A program made the translations under genes and the position numbers. 64,000 bases of DNA from Sthenelais limicola. Lineage: Eukaryota; Annelida; Polychaeta; Phyllodocida; Sigalionidae. The notes beneath the pieces are model-generated. The model made no database searches. It worked only from the letters and a program-made list of their open reading frames with translations, and was not told where the DNA came from. Location: the NCBI GenBank assembly GCA_942159475.1, contig OW804095.1:65252773-65316772 (forward strand), in the 5' to 3' direction. Of the stretch, positions 25,770 through 37,253 are shown one piece after another (the stretch's first letter is position 1; each line of letters begins with the position of its first letter).

Positions 25770-28700
25770 TTCGTTACCACGTATATAGCCTATAGAACAG
25801 TATCAATTCTTGATCGCAAACAAAGGACAATGCATGGGTGAAATGAAATTGTAAATCTAGGAGCAGAATTCATTTTAGTATGTTGATTCATTCCTTTAGG
25901 AATAGCCATCCTACGCTCGTCCATCGGAGGACTTTTTGATGGCATATATTTCCAAAATGTCGTCACCAGTTTGAGGGTATCGCAAAGGGAACGCCGCGGT
26001 ACCAGGTGTTTCATCGTATTTATACGGTTTTCTTATGGTCAGATGTCGGAACAAATTTGAGATTCCTAAGGAGAATCTGACAGCGCGACCTATCCGTGAC
26101 AGAATGGAGGAAGCGTGATAAAAAGGCGAAAGCTCACAGAAAGTGCATCTCCCCTTCTGAACTGGTGGTGAAATTCAAACAGTGGTAAAAAAACAAGTGT
26201 TGAATTACGCCATAGCAGGTCTTGGGTGATGGAAATTCTCTGATCACCTTCTCAGTTTTCATGTTTTTCCACATGAAATATTTTTGCGTGGGAGATTTAA
26301 AGAAAATGGGATATGTTTGGAATGTCTGTGAGACAGTTAAGTGCTAGGTAATCTCTTTATAATTAATGCAGGCTACTCGATTTCAGCAGGGAAGATTTTA
26401 TGCACCTCCCATTAATTTCTTATGGATGATGGGATATCGGATAGTAAATGCAAGTTTAATTTTTTTAATAGGTTGAACAGTGTCATTCAGTGCATGGGTT
26501 ATGAGGTACAGCTCCTTTAATAATAGATAAGCCAGTCACATGCTTGACACCTTTCTATTATTTAGTACATTTAAAAGGGAGTGGAGGGAAGAATACTTCG
26601 CCATTAAACGATGTATCGAGCTATGATCATTGCCATTACAAAAGAAATAGAAGCGTACAATTTTGCACAGGAAAAGTTTGTATCACTACAGATTGGAAAA
26701 AAGGCTCAACTACGATATTTTTCTTTCATTTAATTTTTTATGTAAGCCTTCGGTGTAGAGAAAGAAAAAAAGGCTCGAGCGAATTTTGGTTGTGGAATTC
26801 GATTGCAGAAACTAAGATTAACGATGATTTTCATCTCCGGATTTTTATTTTGAACTGGGTTGGAAAGTGATATTTGCAACATCGGTTCTTATCAAAGCCC
26901 TTCTATATACCTCCAGAATCGGGGTGTACACTACATGATGCTGAAGCTGAAAGACTAACGGTCAGTAGGAGTGTTGTGTCCAAGATCTCTCTCCACTGAT
27001 CTAATGACTCTAAAAGTTATGTGACATATATGGAAGCCATAAATATCTTAAGATGGACTTGTTGTTGTTGTGAAGTATGCAAATGACACCAAACGAGTTG
27101 AAAGGCCATTCCCCTACAGAATAGAACCTCAGCTTTGCCAGAATTGCATCGAAAAAGACTCATGATCTACACAATTGAGATCTTTTCTAATGAATGGCTT
27201 CATATAACTCTGGATTTAGCTCCACTTCTGACGGATAAGAGTATGGAACGTAGCAGCAATTGATTACACCATTCTACATGATTACTTTGATTGAGCATTC
27301 AACGTGCTTAAATTATAAATTGGTGCTACAAATCAATTACAGATTTGCTCAAGAACTCAAGTGCAAATTCAACGTAATCAATTATTTTGGAACTGTTGGA
27401 AAGAAATTTCATTGATTCATTCCTAGCGTATCACGAAAGGAATCGATTACGGTTATAGATGGATGGGTCTTAACAAAAAAACCTTCCGACCCGCAGAAAC
27501 AAGAGCGAAATTATTCGGCTTTGGAATTGTGCATCATATCCATTTGATTAATTGATGATACATTTAATAAGAAATTCTAACTATGCCAATGTTAGGTGTA
27601 ATGTGTATGGTACCTTTTCTATTTCCTTCTTCCCAACCTCTTTATATTATTGAGTATAACTATGTCCCATTGTAATATTGTTTCAAAATAAATGATAAAT
27701 AAATATTATTAACAAATATGTTATATATTTATAGATCTTCGACTTCAATACGCAATAGCAACCAACAAGGAATTCTGGATGATTGGGAAAGTAAGCAATA
27801 CTATGAGTATTTATCAGTTGTGCATTCTTTTTAATGTCTAATCTTGATTGTTCGTGAAATGTCTGAAAGTCTGCTGAATTGGGAGATAACATTACACAAA
27901 TGGTTTCATCTATTACTTCATGAATACCCTTACAATTGGAACCATGGCGGAATGTAATGTCCCCGTGCATCTTTTCAATCATCATCTGCAGATTCCTGGG
28001 AGGGAATCCTCCTTGAATAGACCAGAAACGCCCTTTTCAGGTACGTCTAAGGGATGGATTACAAAGGCTGAACATACACTTTGCCAAGCAATGAAATCCT
28101 TTTGACACTGTTCGTAAAGAACCCTGGGGTTTACACATAGAAGGATTGGAACACAAAAAGGAGCGTTAACTTATCTCCAGTCAACAGCTAGGGCCTGCTT
28201 CCACAGACTAATGATTCTTATCTCACCTATGTGACTGACGCCTCTCGAGAACCCCTACAACCACCTCATTATCAATCCACAGAATCGATTAGATAACAAT
28301 GAAATACCAATTTCAATTATATGTCAAGAGGACAATGTTATAATTTCACCTGACGATCATCTGGTTCGGTATTAGTCATTTTAACATTTCCTTTCCTGTT
28401 GTTGAAATTTCCATTGGCATAGTCAGAATTTCTTATTGAATTTATCAGCAATTAATAAAATGGATATGATGCACAATTCCAAAGGATGATTGAAGACATT
28501 CTAGTGCTCTGAAGACTCAATGATACCTGCTAGATCTAGCAAATCCAACTTGGAAAACTGCGCCTAGCATTGGCATTGGCATCTTAACAGTGAGTTATGC
28601 ATGGACTGTTGCCGGTGAAGCAAACCAGGAACGATTAGTGTCTACAAATAAAAGGTAAATATCACTTTCGAAAATCCTTTGTACGGAACAAACATCCACC

Positions 28701-29069
28701 AGGAACATCCTGATCATTCGTTATATATACTAGTCTATAAAGAGTAATTTTTAAGATCTAGTTAATAAATGAATTTCAGTTTATCCAACTATCAGGAACA
28801 TTGGTGCAAAATTTTACTTGACCTTCAAATGCTCAAACCATAATTTATGGTCCAGAAAGACTGACAGATAAGTATTCAACCAAGCCCCAAGCATTGTACC
28901 TTTGGTGTTCAACCATCTGTACTATCGGAATTGCCTTGTCTCAATCATTCTTGGTCATGTCCCTTTCTACTGTTTTTTTCTGATTCTGCGATGATTCTGC
29001 AATTCCTCAGTTATTGAATATTTTATTTGGATGTTCAAAGACCTATAGAATCTTTAGGATGTTTTACTT
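25770..29069. other. No recognisable gene
   Basis: AT-rich DNA with scattered short frames. The longest, 108 codons at 26544-26870, has no recognisable pattern. No TIR element or RNA gene was seen. Confidence 0.45.
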
Positions 29070-29223
29070 TTTGTTTTGCTCATTTTTATTATTCAACTTT
29101 TATTCAGTATACACATTTATCCGCACAATAACACTCAATACAGGAAAATATATCACTTAATTATGAATATCATAGTATCAGATCACCAAGTATGGGCATA
29201 TCGATACTAAACATTCCACAAGT
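29070..29223 (-). repeat. LINE-tail-like dispersed repeat, copy 1 (minus)
   Basis: The reverse complement of 29102-29223 matches 37924-38044 over about 120 bp at roughly 85% identity, including the segment TAATTAAGTGATATATTTTC and the following TATTGAGTGTTATTG. Both copies then run into A-rich sequence with a TGAGCAA-like stretch. This looks like the 3' tail of a retroposon (LINE or SINE). The parent element is not identified. Confidence 0.65.
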
Positions 29224-30449
29224 AATAATATACTGTAAGTTCTTTCTTTTATACACCCAAGAAGTATTATGTTCATTTACAACAAGACACATTTTCTATC
29301 CATCACGGGCGCAAGTGCCTGAAATATTTTATCCGTGACGTCTTCCAATATGAGTTATCAAAAGTGATGTCGAGTCTACATTTGATATGATGTCTTTCTG
29401 AGGGGTATAGGACTGCAGAATATGTATTAATCATTTAAAAGTTTACTTATATGTTATGCGCTTAATTACCTTATTTACCAACCGTACAATGTACCACAAG
29501 CAGCTAATCGCCCCCAGAAGAATACATTCTCATTGCATGCACAATTTTGTCTGATAATCCAATACCAAAAACCAATTCAGACTCAGAGGTGGTGAGGAAC
29601 GAGGCCTCCTCCTTTTTGTAAGACAATATTCTCCACATGTCCGGAAGAAAATCAGAAATTGGGAGACCCCAGCGACCGGACTAGTCGTAAAGAAGACTCA
29701 GCCATTGCCTTGCTGAGACTCGGTGAGGAGAACAAAATTCTAATTACCTCTGTGTAACCAAGTTATTTTTGTCGGTAAATTGATGGTTTCGATTTTTTTG
29801 TGGTTGTTAAGATTTTCCTGAGTGTGAGCTCATATGGTCGAAGTGGAAACGGTGTCCTCTGTACTCTACTGTATACATGCCAATTAGTATGAGCTAGAAG
29901 TTCTGGAATATATTCTCTGATCCGGAACACTATACATCTGATGTTGGTCCTATCTGCCTTTCCAATTGTAGAAAAGAATCCACACTATATTAATTGTGCA
30001 ATAACGACATTGAAGGCTCTGCACAAAGTTGTAAAAGGCTTTTTAATGGCTGCATGTAGGCCTACATAGATCTCAAGTGAGGTTACCTGGGTATTGTTTT
30101 CCCCAAAATAATTTTTTCAAGGAAGTGATTTTGAAGCTATCTCAATGCTATTCCATTCGGAAAGTTGCACATGCTTCGATCCACTTACGACAGCTGGGCT
30201 TTACACCCAGCCTGAATTATAAAAGTGGGAAACTGCAGTGAAAACAAATAGAAGAAGGGTTAGAGTAATTATATAGAAACTACATGCTCAGTAGTACTAC
30301 CCTTTTAGACGGGGGCATCTAGTATATAATAAATACATATTCTACTTAACAGAAGTTTTGCGTAAGCCCCTGATGGAGATGATGAACCTGCTATAATTGT
30401 CTGTTTCGGATTTCACAGTTGAATGTTTCAATAGTTACATAGTTACATT
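29224..30449. other. No recognisable gene
   Basis: AT-rich DNA. The 3' part, about 30300-30449, may be decayed coding sequence of the reverse transcriptase fragment that follows, but I could not align it. Confidence 0.4.
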
Positions 30450-30569
30450 TTTTACATCCTCACTGCTAAAGGCCACCGCATAGTCAATTACCTGGATGAT
30501 TTTTGGTATTGTGCTAGTTCGCATGAAGACAGTTTACAAACACAAAATGACCTTATTCAACTGTTAGGA
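30450..30569 (+). pseudogene. Reverse transcriptase fragment with YLDD motif (DIRS-like)
   Basis: An open stretch of 40 codons reads FYILTAKGHRIVN followed by YLDDFWYC (Tyr codon at 30489) and ending in DLIQLLGG. The Tyr-Leu-Asp-Asp box followed by a LIxLL helix is the palm-domain pattern of DIRS-like reverse transcriptases. The fragment stops where the downstream LINE begins. A matching later part of such a polymerase is found on the far side of the LINE (37293 onward), so the LINE appears to have inserted into this older element. Confidence 0.65.
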
Positions 30570-31336
30570 GGCCATCACCGAACCCAAATCGAATCGAGCC
30601 CGTTGGGATTTGACATCGACTCAACCGGACCAAAAGTAAGGGAACGAGCCGCTCCTAAATTAGACTTTATATGAGATATAAGAAATCCGAGAATATAGAC
30701 TTGTTGGTGACTAAAATACAAACAGGATAAGGATTTCCAAGGAAAAACAAACGAGGCGAGCCTTCTAGTGGGACTAACGCCGGTTATCGCCCACCCTGGA
30801 GGAAACCCCGTACGAGTGTATTAGAAGCTAATCTGACCGGAATACAAGTGGAAACAAAATATCACAAAGGTTTGACTTATAACAACGACGTGTCAAGAAG
30901 CTTAAACCCGGAATGAGACAATTAGAATATAAAAACGAACAGTGGGATTAAGCGAAGCGGGAGAACCGCAGCGCCTCACCAACATCAGCGTCGGTAGTTT
31001 GCACTACCACCCATCCTACTGGGAAACGTAGGAACTAAGAGGTAAACAACAGAGGAGAACCGGTAAGCGACCTGCATCTGCAGTCGCCAGAATAAAGGCA
31101 AATTGAGGGAGATAATTACTAATAAACATTGAAAACGGGCTTAGACATCAGACATTATCGTAAATCCCTTAAATAGTGACTCGGGATACTCAACCTGAGC
31201 ATTTCAGAAGAAAACGGTAGGAGCAAAATCGGTAACCGGAAGAGGGGTCGGCCATCTTTGAAAAGGCAAAACATTGGTCTCCCAGCTAGAATAAGGCGCA
31301 CGCAAACCGTTGCAACGCCCTGTTCGCGCTGAAGAT
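30570..31336 (+). promoter_or_regulatory. 5' UTR of the LINE, presumed internal promoter
   Basis: About 770 bp without a long frame, clearly richer in G and C than its surroundings. By analogy with other L1-group elements it should hold an internal promoter. I see no specific motif that I would name. Confidence 0.5.
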
Positions 31337-33208
31337 ATGTCAACAACGGTCAACTCTACGGAGAACACAGTGAGTAAACAAGGTGAAGTAAGCAGGAAGA
31401 GAACTAGATCTAGATCTCCTGAAGACAGTCCGACTAAAACAAGGCAGATAGCCAAAGTATCCCGCAGGTCGAAAAAGGCTGGCGAAAAAGTAAATATGGC
31501 TCATGCTATCGCCAACGATAACATTGGCCTGGACCTGACGAAGGATGATAAACCAAAACCGGAGTCTGATCACGATAATGAACAAGAAGGAGGTAAAATG
31601 TTCGAACTAATTAATAGTTTGGCTCTAGATAGGAACAAAAAATATGAAGAAGAACAAAAGAGACATCAAGAAGACCAAGAAAAGTTTCAAAAAATATTTG
31701 AAGCAATGAAAGACATAAAAGGAGTTAAAACCAAAGTAGAGAAGGTCGAAACTGGCCTACTAGGAGCTGAAAACAGGATAACAAACACAGAGAAGGGTCT
31801 CGAAGACTTCAAAAAAGAAGTCGTAGAGGAGAATGGAGCCCGAGACGAAGATATAGGGGAGCTAAGAAAAAGATTAGAAATGGCGGAGCAAAAGCTACAA
31901 GTGGTGGAAGAAAAAATGCAAGTATCAAGAGATACTGACCAAGTTCAGCTTAAAAGATCAGAAGAACAGAGAGAGAAGGAGATAGTAGACTGTGAAATGA
32001 AAAAGCTTGAAAAAAATGTTCTATTTATGGGGGTCAGATCAGGCAAGATTGAACTGAAACAAATGCTCAGAGCAAAAATGAACGATCTACTGGAAGTAAA
32101 GATGGGCCTAACGGACCTTAAAGTGGAGAAAATGTACCGCGTTGGATGGAAAGAAAACGGACCAGTGAAGCTAGAACTCGAGACGACCGATGAAGTACGT
32201 CGAGTCTTCCGAGCCAAACAGCTCCTGGAGAATAGTCAAAGCGATATACCAGAGAAAGACAGAGTGAGGGTCAGGAAGGACCTCCCTTTGTTTATAAGAC
32301 AGAGGAACCAGAGAGCGTACATGATAAAGGAAATAGCGGAGAAGAATGGCTACAAAGATGTAGTGGCAATAAGGGGAGGTGTGGTAGTAGACGGTGACCT
32401 ATATCAACACAACAGATTAGGAGCACTTCCAAAGGCCTTAATACCCTCACAAATCTCCATGAAAGAAGACCTCCATACGATCGTTTTCTTTACAGGAAAC
32501 TCACCACTATCGAATCACTACAGGGCAAGATTTATGGTAGATTCGCATCAATTCGAACACGTCGAGCAGTATATCTTTTATTACAAAGCGAAGTTCGCAA
32601 AGGATGCGGAAAAGCCTGCAATAGCTCTCGCCACTTACGATCCAGTTGAATGTAAGAGACTTATGAAAAATGTAGGAAATGATAACGGTGAATGGCTCAA
32701 TCACCGTGAAGAGCTTATAAAGAGAGCTTTGAAAGCTAAGTGCAGGGCCAGTGAGGTAGTACAAGACTTCTTACTCAATACTGGAGAAAAACTAATAGGA
32801 GAGGCCTCACCACGTGACAAAGATTGGGGGATAGGAATGGGTCTGGGTAACCCAGAAGTCCTGCAATCTGACAAATGGCCACCAAATGGCAATTTCTTAG
32901 GAAAGTGTTGGATGCTCGTCAGGCAGAGCATAAGAGATAAGCTCAAACACAAGGAGTGGATGAAAACCCATGAGGAGTCCCCAAAGAGAGGACAGAACAA
33001 GACGCCTCAAAAGACAGCAACGACAGATCAAAAGGCTCAACCCCCTCAAAAGGAAGCAACGCAAAAGACCACAGCAACAGAACAGATGGCCCAGCAGCTC
33101 CCTCAAAAGGAAGCAACGCCTCCCCACGAAAAAGCGGAAGACCAGGAAATCAAAGATGACCCACCGCAAGAAAATGGAGAGGAACCAGAAGAGATGGAAG
33201 AAGCATAA
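31337..33208 (+). CDS. LINE ORF1 protein: coiled coil, RRM-like, NADAR domain
   Basis: 623 residues from the ATG at 31337; a frame open upstream to 31310 lacks an ATG. Order: basic N-terminus; long charged coiled coil (about 75-215); L1 ORF1-type RRM-like region (about 220-365; KNVLFMGVRSG, then VEKMYRVG and KDLPLFIRQRN); NADAR (YbiA/DUF1768-like) domain (about 380-537); Lys/Gln/Glu-rich tail with repeated PQKEAT. The NADAR call rests on the ordered signature VFFTGNSPLSN, FMVDSHQFEHVEQY with Glu410, PVECKRL, a W-x5-E then RALKAKC helix, LLNTGEKLIGEASPRDKDWGIG with Asp496-Trp497-Gly498, and NFLGKCWMLVR. Known NADAR enzymes hydrolyse ADP-ribose N-glycosidic linkages, including on guanine in DNA. 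L1 ORF1 proteins bind element RNA as trimers in cytoplasmic particles. A role in removing ADP-ribose from element nucleic acid is inference. Confidence 0.85.
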   Translation: MSTTVNSTENTVSKQGEVSRKRTRSRSPEDSPTKTRQIAKVSRRSKKAGEKVNMAHAIANDNIGLDLTKDDKPKPESDHDNEQEGGKMFELINSLALDRNKKYEEEQKRHQEDQEKFQKIFEAMKDIKGVKTKVEKVETGLLGAENRITNTEKGLEDFKKEVVEENGARDEDIGELRKRLEMAEQKLQVVEEKMQVSRDTDQVQLKRSEEQREKEIVDCEMKKLEKNVLFMGVRSGKIELKQMLRAKMNDLLEVKMGLTDLKVEKMYRVGWKENGPVKLELETTDEVRRVFRAKQLLENSQSDIPEKDRVRVRKDLPLFIRQRNQRAYMIKEIAEKNGYKDVVAIRGGVVVDGDLYQHNRLGALPKALIPSQISMKEDLHTIVFFTGNSPLSNHYRARFMVDSHQFEHVEQYIFYYKAKFAKDAEKPAIALATYDPVECKRLMKNVGNDNGEWLNHREELIKRALKAKCRASEVVQDFLLNTGEKLIGEASPRDKDWGIGMGLGNPEVLQSDKWPPNGNFLGKCWMLVRQSIRDKLKHKEWMKTHEESPKRGQNKTPQKTATTDQKAQPPQKEATQKTTATEQMAQQLPQKEATPPHEKAEDQEIKDDPPQENGEEPEEMEEA

Positions 33209-33261
33209 TGCTTCTTAAATCTCTTAAAAGAAGAAACCGCGTCAGTTCCATCATGTGAATA

Positions 33262-36200
33262 ATGGAGCCTAACGTAGGAGGAAATTCAGTGATTACATTT
33301 CTATCAAATAACGTGAATGGTCTCAATGACCATAAAAAGAGAAAAAGTATTTTTTCTAGCTACTATAATAAGAATAATACCATTATTTCCCTCCAAGAAA
33401 CACATTCTGTGTTGGAGCAAGAAATAATTTGGAACATGCAGTGGAAAGGAAAAATTGTTTACAGTCATGGAAGTTCGGCTTCCAAAGGGGTATTAATTAT
33501 GATATCCAAAGATTTACAAGATTTCATTATAGAGTCGGAGGCAGACCCCAACGGTAGATGGGTTTATGTTCTACTAAATATCAATGGTGTTATAACTTGT
33601 GTAGTAAATATATATGCTCCCACAGCTGACCGTGTCAAGGAGCAAAAAGCAGTGTTAAAAATGGTTAACGAACAAATGTGTGACAAGATCTTCGACAACC
33701 TAGTGGTTGCCGGAGACTTTAATACAGACTTAACCTACAAACCAGAAGCAAAATCTAGTGCGATCCTGAGAGACTTCATATCCTCCCTGGACCTATGTGA
33801 CATTATAGCTACTATGGAGAACAAAAATGGACAACTCCCACAGACAACATGGTACAGAACCTCCCAAGAGACGAGACTAGACTATATCCTCATTTCAGAA
33901 AATATTGTTTCTAGGGTAAAAAAACATAATGTTTATACCAAAGTGTTAACGGATCACAAAGAAATATCACTCTCTGTTGCGCTAGACCTCCCATCTAGAG
34001 GAAGAGGGTACTGGAAATTTAATTCCCAACTATTGTCTGAAGATGCGTTTGTGAACGGAGTCGAACATATTGTCAAAGAGGTATCCAATTTGAAACTAAC
34101 TGATAAAACAATCTGGGAGTTTTTTAAATTGAGAGTAAGGGAGCTTGCGATAGAGATTAGTATCAATAGAGCAAGGGCCAGAAATTGTAGAAAAAGTGTA
34201 CTAACCGAAAGGTTGGAGTTATTGGATAATAAGAGGATCTTATCCAGGGAAGAATCTGATGAAAAATATTGTGTTATTAATGAGCTAAGAGAGATAGAAC
34301 TAAAGAAGGCAGAAGGGGCATTGCTCAGGTCAAAAGCCAAATGGGCAGTAGACGGTGAAAAACCGACAAAATACTTCTGTTCCCTTGAGAAATATAATTC
34401 ATCGAAAAAGGTGATTACACAAATTAAAATTGATGATGTTATGGTCACAGATAGGAAACAAATACTAAAAGAAGGGGAGAATTTCTACTCGAAATTATAT
34501 GAGTCCAAACCGAGTGATCCTACATCTGCCGGTTTGTTTATTGGTTCTAAAAACACGGTAAGATTAGATGAAGAAGATAACGATTATCTTTGTAAAACAT
34601 TCAATACGGTAGAGGCGGAGAAAGTTCTAAAGGACATGAAGGGGAACAAGTCCCCAGGTTCGGACGGCTTTACCGTCGAGTTCTATAAGTTTTTTTGGTA
34701 CTTAATAAAAGATCTCTTTTTGAAAATGATGATAAATTGTTTTCGAGAGGGTTTGATGACCGACGAACAGAGAAGAGGCCTGGTGAGTGTAATACCAAAG
34801 AAAAACAATGATTTAAATTTTATTAAGAACTGGCGTCCAATTACACTTCTAAATGTGGACTATAAGATAGTGTCAAAAATTATTGCAACCAGGTTGTCAG
34901 GTTTTTTGCCCCATATTATCAACGAAAATCAATATGGTTTCGTAAAGGGCAGATATATCGGCACGGCCGTGAGGAAGATAGATGACTTAATTTCATTGTT
35001 AGAGCTGCAGAACCGGAATGGTATAGTCGTATCCTTAGATTTTTCTAAGGCGTACGACTCCGTCAACTGGGAGTTTATGGAAAAAGCACTCCTAGATCAT
35101 AACATAAGTCAGGAGTTTGTAGAGTGTGTTAAAACTTTGCTGCGCGATTCCAAGGCAGTTTTCTGTAATAGTGGTTTCTCATCGGACTGGTTTTCGGTGA
35201 AGAGAGGGATGAAACAGGGAGATCCTGTTTCATCGATTCTCTTCACTATAGTAGTAGAAAAGCTAGCCCAGAACATCAGAGATTGTGAAGAGGTTAGAGG
35301 AATAAATGTTTTAAATCATCAGGAAAAGGTTATACAATTTGCAGACGATACCACCCTGGTGGTGAGAGATGAAGCCTCTCTGGTTCGTGTTTTCCAAATA
35401 CTTAAATCTTTCGAAACAGCCTCGGGACTGTCACTAAATCCCGGAAAATCTAATGGGTGTAAAATTGGAACCATCACATTGACGAGTGATACCATGCAAA
35501 CCATTAAATGGAGTAATAGACTCAATGTATTGGGAGTAACCCTACTCTCACCTAGAAACGAGAAACTAATGTCCAAAATTAATGGCGAGCAAGCGATTGT
35601 CAAAATGAAAGGGGTAATACATGATTGGAGGAATCGTTTCCTCTCCCTAAAAGGAAGAGTTGTTGTTGCAAATGTGTTCTTGACGTCCATCGTCCAACAT
35701 GTAATGTCGTGTATTTCTATTGATAAAACTCTGAGGAAGAAAATTGATGATATTATACTGGAGTTTGTATGGAATGGTAAACATCGAGCAATTTCGGCCC
35801 CATTTCTTACTCAAAACCTCGATATGGGTGGAATGAACCTCAGGTTGATTGAGGATATATACGAGGTTAATAGGATAAAATGGGTACAAAGAATCATGTT
35901 AAGTAGACATACTACCTGGTTTTCGGTTTTGGAAGACTGCCTTAAGAAAAATGTAGAAGACATCTTCCTCAGTAGATACCAACCTAAAATGTATATTAAC
36001 AACTTTTACAAGGAGATATTCCTGGTGTGGAATAGATACTTCTACAGTCAAAGACCGGAAGACCCTGAACAGGTCAGACGGGAGAGACTATGGTCGAATA
36101 GGTATATCAAAGTGAAAAATAAAATGCTGAATTGGCTGCATTGGAAGAATAATGGTATTAATGCCCTAGGAGATATCCTAGACGAACAGGGAAGATTGAT

Positions 36201-37062
36201 GTCAACTAAAGAGTTAAAACAGAACTACAACATTGAAACTAACTTTGCCGAGAGGATAGAACTCGCTAGAGCTATCCCCAGAGAGTGGATACTATTAATG
36301 AGAAGGTCATATGACGTACCCGACGAAGGGAAAATCTTAATAGAAATAGGGGAAGAGAAAGTTAATATCATGAACTGCTCTTCCAAAATCGTCCACCAAG
36401 CATTAATCAAGAAAAAAAGGTTGAATCTAGTGAAATTTGACAAATGGCAAGAAATATTGAGCCTATCCGATACAGAGTTTGAGAGACTAGACTGGAAGGA
36501 CACTTTCCGTAGAGTCTACCAAATCTCTGAGGAAACCAGGTTACAATCGCTTCAATATAAAATCCTTCATAAAGCCATACCCTGTAACGAACACCTGAAG
36601 AATATATCAATAAGAAGTACAAAACAATGTAGTTATTGTGCTGAAAGAGTGGATAACGTACGCCACTTCTTAGTAGAGTGCTCGAAAGCCAGATCACTTT
36701 GGCAGAATTTGTTCAATTGGATTTATGATATAGGGTACTTCAATAGAAAAGAAAATGAAGAAGAAATAATAGAAAAAATAGACAGGGTAGTGCAAATCAA
36801 CCCAATCTTGATTCTGTTAGGGGTTCCAGTCAGTAATGATGGTTCAAAAGTGATTAATTGGTTAATAATACACACCAAGTCGTTTATTCACAGACAGAAA
36901 TTGTTTTATGATAATAATTTGACGTTTATACACCTCATGAGTGAATTAAGAAGCAGACTAAACATTACCATACAATCGATTTATATCAACCCTAACAAGA
37001 AACAGAAAAGCCTCCCCTGGAGGAACCTTAGAGATGACTTCTTAACCTTCTTCAATGGATAG
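33262..37062 (+). CDS. LINE ORF2: AP endonuclease, reverse transcriptase, zinc knuckle
   Basis: 1266 residues, close to the usual L1 ORF2 length, opening with ATG and free of stops. The N-terminal APE-type endonuclease (about 10-240) shows NNVNGL, SLQETH (Glu46), NIYAPT, VAGDFN, LDYIL and TDHKEI, the metal-binding and catalytic series that nicks target DNA. The reverse transcriptase (about 440-780) shows GNKSPGSDGF, NWRPITLLN, QYGFVKGR, LDFSKAYDSV, KRGMKQGDP and the catalytic FADD (693-696). The C-terminus has a Cys-x2-Cys-x8-His-x4-Cys knuckle (1123, 1126, 1135, 1140), typical of the L1/Tx1 group. It performs target-primed reverse transcription with the ORF1 protein encoded 53 bp upstream. 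No frameshift or missing catalytic residue was seen. Confidence 0.95.
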   Translation: MEPNVGGNSVITFLSNNVNGLNDHKKRKSIFSSYYNKNNTIISLQETHSVLEQEIIWNMQWKGKIVYSHGSSASKGVLIMISKDLQDFIIESEADPNGRWVYVLLNINGVITCVVNIYAPTADRVKEQKAVLKMVNEQMCDKIFDNLVVAGDFNTDLTYKPEAKSSAILRDFISSLDLCDIIATMENKNGQLPQTTWYRTSQETRLDYILISENIVSRVKKHNVYTKVLTDHKEISLSVALDLPSRGRGYWKFNSQLLSEDAFVNGVEHIVKEVSNLKLTDKTIWEFFKLRVRELAIEISINRARARNCRKSVLTERLELLDNKRILSREESDEKYCVINELREIELKKAEGALLRSKAKWAVDGEKPTKYFCSLEKYNSSKKVITQIKIDDVMVTDRKQILKEGENFYSKLYESKPSDPTSAGLFIGSKNTVRLDEEDNDYLCKTFNTVEAEKVLKDMKGNKSPGSDGFTVEFYKFFWYLIKDLFLKMMINCFREGLMTDEQRRGLVSVIPKKNNDLNFIKNWRPITLLNVDYKIVSKIIATRLSGFLPHIINENQYGFVKGRYIGTAVRKIDDLISLLELQNRNGIVVSLDFSKAYDSVNWEFMEKALLDHNISQEFVECVKTLLRDSKAVFCNSGFSSDWFSVKRGMKQGDPVSSILFTIVVEKLAQNIRDCEEVRGINVLNHQEKVIQFADDTTLVVRDEASLVRVFQILKSFETASGLSLNPGKSNGCKIGTITLTSDTMQTIKWSNRLNVLGVTLLSPRNEKLMSKINGEQAIVKMKGVIHDWRNRFLSLKGRVVVANVFLTSIVQHVMSCISIDKTLRKKIDDIILEFVWNGKHRAISAPFLTQNLDMGGMNLRLIEDIYEVNRIKWVQRIMLSRHTTWFSVLEDCLKKNVEDIFLSRYQPKMYINNFYKEIFLVWNRYFYSQRPEDPEQVRRERLWSNRYIKVKNKMLNWLHWKNNGINALGDILDEQGRLMSTKELKQNYNIETNFAERIELARAIPREWILLMRRSYDVPDEGKILIEIGEEKVNIMNCSSKIVHQALIKKKRLNLVKFDKWQEILSLSDTEFERLDWKDTFRRVYQISEETRLQSLQYKILHKAIPCNEHLKNISIRSTKQCSYCAERVDNVRHFLVECSKARSLWQNLFNWIYDIGYFNRKENEEEIIEKIDRVVQINPILILLGVPVSNDGSKVINWLIIHTKSFIHRQKLFYDNNLTFIHLMSELRSRLNITIQSIYINPNKKQKSLPWRNLRDDFLTFFNG

Positions 37063-37253
37063 TGTTGTCATGCGATACCATGTTTGTCCTCAAGGTTTTC
37101 TTGTAAACAAGAGATTGAACACCTTCTAACTTGTTATATATATGTTAATAAACGTCTTCCAATTTATGTAGGGAGAACGATGCTAACCTAACGATTAACT
37201 CACTTCAGTAAAATGTTTAGCGATGTAGAAGCCGAGATGGCAGGATACTGTTT

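Noticed and set aside
32970..33218. Lys/Arg-rich frame overlapping the end of LINE ORF1
   Set aside because: Shadow frame of the low-complexity ORF1 tail.
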